Shown: positions 23,723 through 34,258 of the stretch, one piece after another
Position numbering within the stretch: the first letter of the stretch is position 1
Layout: the number at the start of each line of letters is the position of its first letter
Assembly (NCBI GenBank): GCA_037957365.1
Contig: JARHVA010000006.1
Location: 9,424,501 to 9,488,500 of the forward strand
Direction of reading: 5' to 3'
DNA: 64,000 nt
Origin: Torreya grandis
Taxonomy: Eukaryota > Streptophyta > Pinopsida > Cupressales > Taxaceae
Translations under genes and position numbers: made by a program
Notes under the pieces: generated by a model
What the model was told of the DNA's origin: nothing
What the model saw: the letters and a program-made list of their open reading frames with translations, nothing else
Database searches by the model: none

Positions 23723-23734
23723 TGGTATCAGAGC
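23723..23734 (+). promoter_or_regulatory. Primer binding site (initiator Met-tRNA)
   Basis: TGGTATCAGAGC two bases after the LTR end; the canonical plant copia site. Confidence 0.93.
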
Positions 23735-23830
23735 TTTTGGTTGGGATACTAATAGATTGGTTTAGATCTGGGTAGTGTGTTTTGATTACAGGTCACTCTC
23801 AGGGGTTTTTGATTGAGTGGGAGTAGAGCA

Positions 23831-24685
23831 ATGGCAGATGAAAGTAAGCTAAGAATGGAGGAGTTGAAAAGCACAGATGGTCACTCACGGTCCTATGGAA
23901 AGAAAGAGCAGGTAAAAGAACATTGTTGGTTGGTAGCAGATCAGCATGAAGAAACTGAAGACGCAGATGTTGCAGGTGTTATTGCACAGGATACTTTTGA
24001 AGGTTTCTTGGATAAAGTTGAATCTTGGATAAAAGATTCGGTTGCCTCTTTCCATGCAGCCCCAGGTAGAGGAGCTGGTGAGCCTTGCCAAAGAATTGGC
24101 AAAGGGGAAGTGAAGCTGAAATTGCAGGCAGCCAACACACAGGTGTTGATGAAGGTCATGCAGGTCCTAGGTTTGGAGATATGGCTAATTTATTCAGAAA
24201 GATTGGGTGATGAGAGATGCACAAGAACTCTCACAGTGGATGCACTTGAATTAGCTGATGGTAAGAAAATAGGTATTCTTTATCTACTTGTTTATATTAC
24301 TGATTCTTCTTCTGTTGCAGAGACGTGGCTTCGTAGGCTTGGTCACATGAGCAGGAAGGAGATGCATGTTCTTAAGCAGAAGACAGATATATTTGACAGG
24401 CTTAAGAACTGGAAAGCCTTGGTGTACTTGGAGGAGATGGCGGACAGAAACCAGTGGATGGTGCTAGATACTTCTGAGCAGAGCAGTTTGGACATGGGTT
24501 TTGATTCAAAGAAGGTCGTGGCTAAAAAGTCATCACTCACAGGCGAACACAGATACCGGCGTCGGTCAGGAGGAACCGGCGTCGAACAGACAGGTGCCGA
24601 TGTCGGTCATGTGCAGACCGAAGCCGGCGATGTCGGGCAGGGTAAGACCGACGTCGGTCATGGGACCGACGTCGGCAGTATGTAA
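23831..24685 (+). CDS. Copia protease/pre-integrase remnant ORF
   Basis: An intact 284-residue frame. I place the start at the ATG at 23831 because the open frame upstream has only a TTG. Residues 21-36 (KKEQVKEHCW) look like the tail of a Gag zinc knuckle. Residues 66-75, WIKDSVASFH, correspond to the copia protease site W-x-x-D-S-G-A-S-F-H with Gly changed to Val. Residues 92-150 follow the pre-integrase pattern (ERLGDERC, LADGKKIGILYLL). Residues 166-183 give WLRRLGHMSRKEMHVL, the R-L-G-H-M-S hallmark. The last 50 residues are repeated 'TDVGH'-like text encoded by the ACCGACGTCGG array. The Gag core before and the integrase core after are missing. It is probably not an active enzyme. Confidence 0.75.
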   Translation: MADESKLRMEELKSTDGHSRSYGKKEQVKEHCWLVADQHEETEDADVAGVIAQDTFEGFLDKVESWIKDSVASFHAAPGRGAGEPCQRIGKGEVKLKLQAANTQVLMKVMQVLGLEIWLIYSERLGDERCTRTLTVDALELADGKKIGILYLLVYITDSSSVAETWLRRLGHMSRKEMHVLKQKTDIFDRLKNWKALVYLEEMADRNQWMVLDTSEQSSLDMGFDSKKVVAKKSSLTGEHRYRRRSGGTGVEQTGADVGHVQTEAGDVGQGKTDVGHGTDVGSM

Positions 24686-24800
24686 GACCGATGTCAGTCA
24701 GGAGGACCGACGTCGGCAGCAGGGACACCGATGTTGACAGTGTCGATAGTCAGGGACAGACGCATGGGAACCGACGTCGGTCGGATGCAGACTCTGGAGT
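24555..24800. repeat. Array of ACCGACGTCGG palindromes
   Basis: Clean copies at 24646-24659 (GACCGACGTCGGTC), 24664-24675, 24705-24716 and 24770-24780, with many variants (ACCGGCGTCG, GCCGATGTCGGTC, ACCGATGTCAGTC, ACCGAGGTCGGTC) between. Spacing is irregular (about 17-65 bp). The array overlaps the 3' end of the ORF and continues beyond its stop. It is strikingly GC-rich against AT-rich surroundings. Confidence 0.85.
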
Positions 24801-25803
24801 GACCGAGGTCGGTCACTGTAACGGATTTTGGGTGGACAGCACGCTGTCATGGAGTCTCAAACACCCATACGGAGGACTGAAGACGTAAGTAGGCCCTCAA
24901 ATTTGTTGTTCCTCTTCTTTATACATGTTGCTGATTGTAGAGCAGGAAGGATCTCGAAAACAGGTGTGAGCTTGGCATGGATGAGGATGTGATTCCTTGG
25001 AGGAGAACCAAACAGGCATTTTTGGTAGGGTTGCTAGCGGAAGAAAGCACAAAGACGAATGGATACCTTAGTTGAAGAATAGAGAGAACGGACACGTGAG
25101 ACGGAAGACCAGGTTATATGGTCTTGAGGAGCTGCAGGACAGTGGTATAGGTTTAGACAGGTGGAGGATGAAGCATGGCTTCAGTCAATGTCAGGGTAAC
25201 TACTGTGGTTTGTCTTACCAGGTGGATGATGAGTTGCGACATCATTCTGTTGCTGTATGTGGATGGTATATTTGCTAGCAGGGTTTGTACATACAGGGTT
25301 TTGCTGAGCTAAGGGTAAGATTAGTTCAGTGGCATGTCATGAGGAGTTTGGAGTAACGAAATTCTTTGACATGGGAGACATGGAGATCACAGATTGATTT
25401 TATCTCGAGTGGGAGTTGATGTGAATCAGGTGTTGGCAAGGTTTAGGATGCAGAGCCGGAGCACACTAAGGGCTGGACAGGTACAGTGTCCGAAATCACA
25501 TGAGGTCTGGTATAGACCTGAGTATTCCCATGCAGTGGGAGCTGTCAGAGAGTTAGGAGCCAATTCGGGGAAGTGGGTTCTCAGGTACTTGAGAGGGACC
25601 AACAGCAGGGATTCATGCTATGCAGGGTCAGGACTTCACTACATGTGTTTGTAGGTTCGGATGTGGCAGGGTACTCGAATGACAGGTGGTACATCACAGG
25701 TTGTGTGGTGGGTTGTCTTTAGGATTGAGCTTGAAGAGGGATACAAACCATGAAATAGATTAGATGGGGTATAGGTACAGGTACAGTGCAGTTGTTTATC
25801 TCC
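24801..25803 (+). pseudogene. Copia RT/RNase H fragments
   Basis: Scattered frames carry recognisable copia pol pieces. ILLLYVDGIFAS near 25245 is the RT active-site region with Y-V-D-G in place of Y-V-D-D. RPEYSHAVGAVRELGANSGKWVLRYLRGT (spanning about 25515-25610) is the conserved RT-RNase H connection. DVAGYSNDRWYITG near 25660 corresponds to the D-x-D-W/A-G-x-x-x-x-R-x-S-x-x-G motif of RNase H. The pieces are in several frames with large deletions between them, so no enzyme can be made. Confidence 0.75.
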
Positions 25804-25813
25804 AAGTGGGAGA
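25804..25813 (+). promoter_or_regulatory. Polypurine tract of the nested copia element
   Basis: AAGTGGGAGA ends one base before the 3' LTR; the typical copia plus-strand primer. Confidence 0.85.
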
Positions 25814-25814
25814 T

Positions 25815-26960
25815 TGTTAGGTTGTGGAGCTAAAAGCTTCACTGATGCAGACATGGAGGAGGTTGCAGGAGAGTTGCAGAGTGTCACGGAGACTGGTGTT
25901 TAGTCTGGCCAATCGACGTTGGCAGTATTAGACAAGGAAGCAACCGACGTCGGTCATGGATCGGCCGGTGTCGGTGACCCCTAGGCAGATAGGGACCGAC
26001 GTCGGTCACCTGTGTGGTTCGACTGCGAGCTTATTACGGGCAGTTAGCTAACAAACCAAGTGTTTGCATGATTAGATCTATTTTTAGACTGAGAGCTACG
26101 GATCTAATTATTGTAATTAGATGTCTAATCATTGTTTGGATGAGATCTATATAATAGACTCATGGTTGTATTGGAAAGGTGTTCTAGTTTGAGTTGAGCA
26201 AAGTTTGCTCCTTTTGTGTGTGAGGTGAGCAAGGGTGTTCCTCCTAGTTCCACAGCAGTACCAAGGTGGGTGCTGGTTTTGGAGAGTCAGCAGGATTCTT
26301 CAGGTATGTAGGATCTTGGTCACAGGTGCATGGCCTATATAGGAGATCTACATGGTAAGTAAGATCATTGATCTGTAGGTGTATGTGTGTGCAAGGTCAA
26401 GGTTCACAGGTGTGCAAAACTAGGTTGATTTGTAGGTGTACAAGATAAGATAAGACAGCAACACAACAGGGAGCAGAATCAGGCAGGATCTACTTGGAGT
26501 ACAGGTGTGTACTCAGATAGAGCAAAGAAGAAGGCAAGGGAGTTCCTTCCATAAGTATGGTCTGTTGAAGTGCAGGTTATTACAGGTTCATGGGAGATCT
26601 ACTTGAAGTACGTGGAGTACTTGTTTGAGTGTGTGGAGCACTTGTGGTGTGCGTGGAGCACAGGAGGTGAACACCAACTCTGTATTTTAGTTGTGTGTTG
26701 GGACCTGAGAGGGAGAGCTTTGAGGAGAGAATTACTGTTCACTTGAGGTGTGGCGAGCCTCTGAAGAGGTGGTGGAGAAGAAGTGGCATCTTCTTTATTG
26801 TATTCTTTTCTGTAAAGTGTTAATACAAGTTGTGTATTGTCTCTCATATCATGTGTTATTCTAAATTCTAGTTACTTGGTGAATCTGGTTAATTTCTGCA
26901 TATTAAGTTGCTTGGTTTGGTAATCATATTGTGCTCTTTTGGTGGAGCAAGATCCTGACA
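25815..26960 (+). repeat. 3' LTR of the nested copia element
   Basis: Near-identical to 22579-23720, with small length differences. It carries the better-preserved GC-rich palindromes. Confidence 0.93.
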
Positions 26961-26965
26961 GTTAC

Positions 26966-27546
26966 TAAAAATGCTTCATAGATAATTTTAGCCATATAGA
27001 TGCCCCTATGTTTGCTTTACTTACAAAAGATAGTACATTTGAATGGAGTGATAGTTGCCAGCAGGACTTTGAGACCATCAAAGCTAAACTTGTTACTACT
27101 CCAGTATTGAGAGGACCAGATTGAACTCAACCATTCCATATATTCATAGATGCTTCCAATACAACACTAGGAGTAGTCCTTGGACAAAAGGATGAAGAGG
27201 GTAACATGTATGCTATATATTATATTAGCAAAAACATGACACCTACTGAAAAAAATTACACCACAACTGAAAGGAAATTCCTAGTTGTAGTCTATGCAAT
27301 TAACAAATTTAGACACTACATAACAGGCTACAAGGTATTTGTCTATACAGACCATTCAACTATTAGATACCTTACCAACAAACCAATTGTGGGAGGTAAT
27401 ATTAGTAGATGGTTGTTGCTCTTACAAGAATTTTATGTTACTATTATAGATAAACTAGGGAAGTCTAATGTGGTTGTTGATTTCTTATCAAGAATGAACA
27501 CTACAGGTGAAGAAGAACCAGTGGAAGATGACTTTCCAAATGAATA
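26966..27546 (+). pseudogene. RT connection and RNase H of the Athila-like element
   Basis: The gene interrupted at 22578 resumes after the duplicated GTTAC. KCFIDNFSHIDAPMFALL, FEWSDSCQQDFETIK and TTPVLRGPD form the connection; stops lie near 26970 and 27122. RNase H follows: PFHIFIDASNTTLGVVLGQ (catalytic Asp), AIYYISKNMTPTEKNYTTTERKFL (Glu) and KVFVYTDHSTIRYL (Asp), with an open frame of 113 residues at 27206-27547. The enzyme would degrade RNA in the RNA-DNA hybrid. All key acidic residues are visible. Confidence 0.9.
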
Positions 27547-27639
27547 ACTATTTGCTATTTCATCAAAATCTTTGTAGTTTGTTGATATAGGTAATTAGCT
27601 CACCATAGGGAAGTTTCCTCTATAATTTTCACAAAAAAA

Positions 27640-28950
27640 AAAGAAATGTTTAATCAAAGAAAGTTCTTCTTTTAAATGGATTAACAAAATGTTATTCAAA
27701 CTTGGACTTGACCATGTGTTTCATAGGGGTGTGACAAATGGTGAAGCTTATGATATCATCAAAGCTTGTCATGATGAACAAGGAAGAGGTCATTACTCAG
27801 CTCAAAGAACCATACATAAAATCCTAGGAGTAGGATACTATTGGCCTCACCTTCATTAGCAAGTAAAAAGATATGTCAGACAATGTGATGCTTGTCAAAG
27901 AATTGGATAGCCTACTCTTTCAATAGAGATGCCTCTACACCCTCATCCTCAATTGGTTTTAGAACCATTTTAGAAATGGGGAATTTATTTTATAGGTCAT
28001 GTGGATTCTCCTTCCAGAGGAAAAGAATATCTCCTAGTATGTACAGACTATATGACCAAGTGGGTAGAAGTGAAAGTATTAACTCATGCAAGAGAAGAGA
28101 TGGTCACTGATTTCTTATATTTCAAAATCATGCAAAGATTTGGTGCTCTAAGGGAGATAGTATCAGATCAAGGAACACAATTCATATCAAACATGATAAA
28201 GCACTTCATGTAAGTATATCAAACTCAACACAAAAAAACATCTCCATACCATCCACAGACTAATGGGCAAGTTGAAGTCACCAATAGAGAATTAGAAACT
28301 ATTTTAACCAAGATTGTTAATTCCAATAGAAAGGATTGGGCATATAAGGTACCCGAAGTTGTTTGGGCCTATAATACTACTTGGAAAACAATAACTGGAT
28401 TTTCACCTTATGAATTGGTTTATGGTAAGAAGCCCTTATTCTCTATTGAATTTGAATTACAAACTTTGAAAATAGTTATAGAAGTAGGGATTGAATTAGA
28501 AGAAATACATAAAGAAAGACTCCTATAATTTAACCAACTTAATGAGATGAGGATGGAAGCACTACAAAGAATTGAATTGGTACAACATCAAAGAAAAGTT
28601 TGGCATGATTCACAGATCAAGCAATGAAAGTTTTAGAAAGGAGATTGGGCACTGTTGTTCGATTCCAAATTTCAATAGTTTAAAGGAAAACTATAAACGA
28701 GGTGGTTGGGACCTTATCAAATTGAGGTCTTTAAAAATGGTTCTGTTAAGCTAATACCTATTGATGATAGCAGATGAGCTTTGTTAGTCAATAGACATAG
28801 ATTGAAGCTTTATTAGAAACTTCTTAATAAATTGTTTATGAGACAAGATGAAGTATCCTTTTTGGAGGACTCTGCTTCTTCTAGAGAAACTGCTTCAAAT
28901 CAAGTAGTTGTTCTGGAGGGCTCTACTTCTTCCAAAGAAATTGCTCCTTG
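27640..28950 (+). pseudogene. Integrase of the Athila-like element
   Basis: The zinc-binding HHCC module reads HDEQGRGHYSAQRT, then RYVRQCDACQRIG (27770-27905). The catalytic core shows VCTDYMTKWVEVKV (first Asp), IVSDQGTQFISN (second Asp) and NGQVEVTNRELE (Glu), preserving the D,D-35-E set. A GPY/F-type tail follows (RWLGPYQIEVF, then LIPIDDSR). Stops at about 27858, 27908, 27971, 28211 and 28526 break it, and frame changes occur after 28600. The C-terminal extension is Ser/Glu-rich. Confidence 0.9.
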
Positions 28951-29819
28951 ATGATCTTGTATATAAAAAAAAATAAAATAAAAAATAAAAATAAATCAAT
29001 AGTGAAAATCCTTCTAGGGACACTATTGACAATGCATGCCCAAAAAACCAGCTTGTTGGCTAGCTATGCATTGCAAAAAGGGCTTTGGCTAGAAAACCAA
29101 CAATGGCTGGCCAAAGGGAAAAAACAATATTTATAAGGAAAAAAAAAAAGAGTATCTCACCATGTCATTATGATTGGTCATGTTGACTAATCCATGCAAA
29201 CTTATTTGTGCAGGATAAGTGGCAAGCAAAGGATACATCTAAGGTCAAAGTAAGTAAGACACATCTTCTATTTATCTATGTTTAGTTAACTAATTATATT
29301 CAATTTAATTAAGAATTATTCTATGGAGATGACTCAAATTTGAATCTTTCAAAATGTAATGACATGATACATGCCATAATGAAAAGCATGCAAATGAGCC
29401 ACCAAAGGTGTATGGATAAGTGTGCAATTTTGGTACAATCAATTGAGTCATCAGTCATGATAATGACAAGAAGTTCTAAAAGGGGTTTTAAATGAAGTAA
29501 TAAATCATTATCACCATCAAAGTGCCACATCATCATTTCATTTCATTTGTATTAATGTGACAAAATGGCTAGCATATTCCATAGAAATGTGTGGCGCTAA
29601 CCGTATCAAGTCATCATACCAAACTACGAACTCATGTAGTTGTGGAGTTTCATATGAACCATTTCATTTCTACGGACTTCAACAAAAGCTGGTCTATAGA
29701 TCCTCCATGATTTTTGCCTATAAATCCTTAGTGACTGTTGCCTACCAATTTTAATAAAAGACTAGTTTACACCCCAATTGGAGTCAAAGGAACAAAATTG
29801 TCTGTAAATTTGCATATAA
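28951..29819 (+). other. Spacer between integrase and third ORF
   Basis: A-rich linker with no supported gene. Around 29590-29710 it contains phrases (CTACGAACTCATGTAG, CTACGGACTTC, CTATAGATCC) like the LTR minisatellite unit. Confidence 0.5.
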
Positions 29820-31720
29820 ATGGGACAAAAGATGAGATCAAAGTCAAAGAATGTAGAAAAGTTTCATAAAGATAAAGATTCTGTGGTAGTGTTTAGAGCT
29901 AATGGTTGGCTACCTTTCATTGAAAAGTTTTATGGTTTCGATAAAACAATGGCAAGTGAATTCATCACTAATCTCACCCTTGAATTTTCAATTGTGAAAG
30001 GCATTATTATTTCTGTTACAACTCATATTATAAACCAAATCATACAAGTTCCATAAGAGGGAATGAGAGCTATAGGAAGAATTTCATTTAGTGATTTAAT
30101 TAGTTAGTTTAATGGTAATGAATAGACTAGGACTTCATGTCTAGTAGATTACAAGAGAAAATAAAAAAGGATTAGTAGAAATTCACTTCCTGAACCCTGG
30201 AAATCTATAGCCAAGACGGTAATCAAGTATATCATTTATGAGGGGCAACACAGTCTTTTAGGGGGAGACGCCATGAAAATGTTAATACACCTTAAGTATG
30301 GGAGATAAAACCCTCAGTACAAAATTAACCTCTCATCCTTCTTATATGGTGCTCTGCAAATTATGTCTACAACCCCTAATGCTGCTCTTAGGCACCATGG
30401 CCTGATTCACCTAATTATCCAACATCACTTCCTTTAGCAAGGATAAGAGGTCTAGGAGGAATTTTAGAGCAGTATAGGACAACAAATTCTAAATCTACCT
30501 TCACAAGAAACCCCAAATTTACCATAGGAACATTCATCTCCACCTGTTGCATCAGCTAAGAAAATAATGCCAAGGAAGAAATCACAGATTGTAGTCTCAA
30601 CAAAAATCTCTTCTTCTTCTTTTTTAAGAAGAATCACAAGGTCTCAAATCCTTGAAATTTCAAGATCCCCACAAGAACCTCATGAATCTATAGTGCAACC
30701 AATTCCCTTGTCAGGAAGAATAAAATTGAGATGAAAGGTTGCTACAGAACCTGAGAAGATCGAGGGTTTGATGGTTGAGAAGGAAAGCCAACCAAGTGTA
30801 GCTCAAAGAGTGGCCAAAAGAAGGAGAAGGCTAATTCTGATAGATGAAGATGAACAAGAGGCTGCAGATATTCTAGGTAGTCTTTAAATGGTATCTCATT
30901 CCCTCATACATCAAAATATCCCTACAACTATTGATGTTGAAGAAACTCCTTTCAAAAAGAACTCTTCAATCATAATGAAGGAGCTAATTCTAGAAGAAGA
31001 GCCAATTTCAGAAGAAGAGCCACACACAGTAGAAGAATCAAGTATGGTAGAACAACCACCTGTTCCAGTTGAAACTACCATGGATAAAAGGAAAAGTGTA
31101 TGTAAAAATGAGAAAGGTGAGTCATCTAATTTAAATGATCATGTTATGTAGTTAACCTTGCAACTTTCTCAAGCTTAAGCTCTAGAGTAACAATAAATAG
31201 CTGACATTGCTGACTTGATCAATCAATTGTATAACAAGGATCATCTCAACTCATTATTAGTGCAAAAATTAGACATAACATCTGCCAATCATGTGGTAGA
31301 AGTTCATAGATTAGAGGAAATAATAAAGGAACATGAAAGTGAACAAATAGATCTTTGGATTTATGTAGAAAATTTGAAGAAGGAAAATAGGTGATTTCAA
31401 AGTTTAGTAAACTCTTCCAAAGCCCCTTCTAATGTTGCACCTTCTTCTCCTAAGGTATTTGTTGATCATAGTTGTCAAACAAGTTATCCAGGTATTCCTT
31501 CCTTGTAAATACTACATCAAATTGAAGAAGAATATTCCATACTTAAATAGAAAAACAAAGATGTAACTTCTTCAAACAAACTCTTGGAAAATGAAAATAA
31601 ATAATTAGAGGCTAAGGTCAAAAATTTAGAAGAAAATTTGTAGAATGCATACAATTTAGGGGAATCTCTTTCGGCATGTAGGAATCCTTCTCCTGCATAT
31701 AGTTTGTTTTTATTTGAATA
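29820..31720 (+). pseudogene. Third ORF after integrase in the Athila-like element
   Basis: A single frame (29820 and 30888 are in phase) can be followed for about 630 codons with stops. Residues 20-78 read VVVFRANGWLPFIEKFYGFDK...EFITNLTLEFSIVKG, then a region near 30200-30440 with EGQHSLLGGDAMKMLIHLKYG and HHGLIHLIIQHHF. I recall this layout from uncharacterised ORFs of plant gypsy elements (putative plant transposon protein type), a memory-based match. The middle is Pro/Ser/Lys-rich, and the C-terminal third is acidic and coiled-coil-like (VVEVHRLEEIIKEHESEQ, LLENENK, KVKNLEENL). No signal peptide or membrane segment is evident, so it does not look like an envelope protein. Role unknown. 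Confidence 0.6.
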
Positions 31721-32524
31721 ATTTTATAGATGTTAGCTTCTGCGGATCTCTTGTCATCTTCCTTACAAGATTTTATAGCCAACAACATTTTTAGAAATTT
31801 TCTATAGTGTTGAACCTGATCAACAGGATTTGCTTTGTGAATTTTATTTGCATGATTTGATCCTAAGAGACCATGAGCATAATAAATTCTTGATAAACCT
31901 TTCATGTAGGAGAAGTTCAACTAAGGGCATTACATTCTACATTCAAAAATCAACTAGCATGGATTGTGTATCAGACCAACCTTTCCTATTCCCAGATTGA
32001 TCAAATAGAATTTTAACTATGCTTGTTTAAGCAATAAGGTTAAAACGCATTATTTACAGGCTTTATATGATTTTTTGTTTCTTTTAACTTGTTTTCAAGA
32101 CATAGTTTTGATTCAGTGGTGATTGCAAGTGTAAATAGATGAGACCAACTTTCAATGCCTCTTAAAAGATGAGAGGTCATGTCCCAAAATAACATAAGAT
32201 GGATTATGAGGAGAGCTTTCACAATTTTGAAAATCTTAATAGATGTAATAAATTATGGGGGATAATAGAAATGGATTAGCATGAGATATAGACCCCCTTT
32301 ATTGATCATACCTATTTCAGGATGGTAGAGTTGGGCTCCATAATCAGAGGAGCAATTCAATATATGGAAACAAATGATTCAAGCACATTAGGGGTTTACA
32401 AACAATTCAAACAAGCATATAATAGATGAATTTGATGAATATGATTTGAGTTAGAGAGTGGAAAGTAGATGCCAAAGCTACGAATGCCAATAAATGTTTG
32501 TAATGGGACTTGCAAAAGGTAAAT
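31721..32524 (+). other. 3' untranslated region of the Athila-like element
   Basis: No gene supported. The minus-strand open frames 31618-31920 and 32040-32222 overlap the ORF end or AT-rich text without domains. Confidence 0.5.
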
Positions 32525-32535
32525 CTTGGGGGAGA
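32525..32535 (+). promoter_or_regulatory. Polypurine tract of the Athila-like element
   Basis: CTTGGGGGAGA directly before the TGATGAG start of the 3' LTR. Confidence 0.8.
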
Positions 32536-33950
32536 TGATGAGCTCAAAATATGGCTCATTATTGACATGTTATTTCCTTCAATTCATCTCTCGAAAGATA
32601 TCATCTTATGCAAATCATAGATTATTAGATAGCTATTACATGGAAAATAGATACTTGTCTTGTTTATATTGAACCAAAGACTAAACCTTTACTTTGTCAT
32701 TAATGTCTAATACATAGCATGTTTTAGTGATTTTTTATTGTGAAGAATGCTTAGGAAGAAGACATAGGTGATGTATAGTAAAAGTTCAATTTTTATCTCC
32801 ATCTAGTAGAACTACGGACTCCGTAGGCTTGCTTCTACGAACTCTGCAGGCTTGTTTCTACGAACTCTATGGGCTTGTTTCTACAAACTTCACAGGATTA
32901 TTTCTAAGAACTCTGTAGGCTCATTCTTACCGACTCTATAGGGTTAATTTTGAGAATTCTATAAGGATAAAACTATAAATGGGGAAGCTAGCAGCTAGAT
33001 AAGATAAGAGAGAATCATTCTAGCTGGAGTCAAATAAGGAAAATAACCACTTGCTATTTTTTAGGATTTGTTTTTGATAAAATTATATATAATTGGATCT
33101 TAGGACTATTATAGGATAGTATATTTATTTCATCATAATAATTGGATCTCTTGGAAATCCAATATCCTATCTTTGGATGAATGGATTGACCAAGGAATCA
33201 TATTTCTTTGCATCCTATTTTGAGTTGATTTTATTAGTATAAAATGTAAGACTTTCATCATTGAAAGATATTAGATATTATATGAGATGATAGATAGCAG
33301 ATAATAGAGGAAAAATACGTACAAGTATATGATAAGTTTTAGCCAGATTGTAATCATTTTAGTTTTATGAATTATTACTTCAGTTTTCAGTATTGATTAA
33401 TCTTTATTCCTGAGTCCGAGAGGAGCAAGGGCCCGCTTTCCTTGGAACTAGGAACTGTGTATGATATTTATGTTATGTTCTATTAACTCATTATTATAAC
33501 TAATTAGAATATTGTTATTGTTTACATTTATTCATAAAAAATATCAAAACAAATTCACAGTTTAAAAGGCATTTTCTTATTCCAAAATCATTTCCTTTCT
33601 AAGCAAAGTGTATTCTCCTTTACAACAAACGTGTGAAGCAAATTTCATTTTATTAGTTAGGAGTGTGATTTTAATTTCCACACAAGCGTAAATAAAAGTG
33701 TGATTTTTACTTTCAAGCAAAAGAGTGGATTGATTTGATTTCTTCCTTTTTAGTAAAAGAGTGAATCAAGTAGTTTAGGACACTTTTCTTTCTTGAGTCA
33801 AAGTTAGAATAGGACCATCAAAACACCCCCATTAGCAGACTTCTAGATCTACCATCCTATACCTTACTGCAGATAGCTTTAGACACCAGCCCTGGTTGAT
33901 AAGACATCAATTGAATATTAATTAAATAAGGAGTTAAATGACACTCATCA
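32536..33950 (+). repeat. 3' LTR of the Athila-like element
   Basis: Starts TGATGAGCTCAAAATATGG and ends GACACTCATCA. It matches 17080-18471 with scattered substitutions and small indels, and carries the same 23-bp array at about 32805-32960. Confidence 0.9.
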
Positions 33951-34258
33951 GAAGAAACCTATATATTCTTCATAACATGTTTCACCTGAGATGAAGCATA
34001 CCTTTTTCAACCATTAGGAAACTCTCACACCTTCGTAATCATAAGGGATGAAAGACTCATCATAAATTTGGGGAATTATGAAAAATACTTTAGTGAGTTC
34101 ATCTCAACTGACATGTACTTTAGTGAATGGATTAATGACACCCCACAACTTGTAGTATTCATATAGCGTACAATGATAGATTCTTAGGAGTTTATATCAA
34201 TCTCCTAAAAATCAATAACTAACCTACTCAAATCAAAGAGTAAACCAAAATCAAACTT

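Larger units (their letters stand above)
22579..26960 (+). mobile_element. Nested Ty1/copia element, internally deleted
   Basis: LTRs 22579-23720 and 25815-26960 start TGTTAGGTTGTGG and end GATCCTGACA. The target duplication GTTAC lies at 22574-22578 and 26961-26965. A perfect initiator-Met primer site and a good polypurine tract are present. The 2.1-kb interior has protease/pre-integrase and RT/RNase H remnants but no Gag core or integrase core. It is therefore non-autonomous. In a 120-bp stretch compared by eye (23041 against 26281) the LTRs differ at three positions, so it is the youngest element by appearance. Confidence 0.93.
17080..33950 (+). mobile_element. Ty3/gypsy Athila-like element, nearly complete, with nested copia insertion
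   Basis: LTRs of about 1.4 kb (17080-18471 and 32536-33950) share TGATGAG...CTCATCA ends. An Asp-type primer site follows the first and a polypurine tract precedes the second. Between them, in order, are gag, protease, RT, RNase H, integrase and a third ORF after integrase, the order of Athila elements. Flanks GAACA (17075-17079) and GAAGA (33951-33955) are one base apart and probably a decayed target duplication. A copia element inserted in RT adds 4.4 kb; the element itself is about 12.5 kb. Confidence 0.88.
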
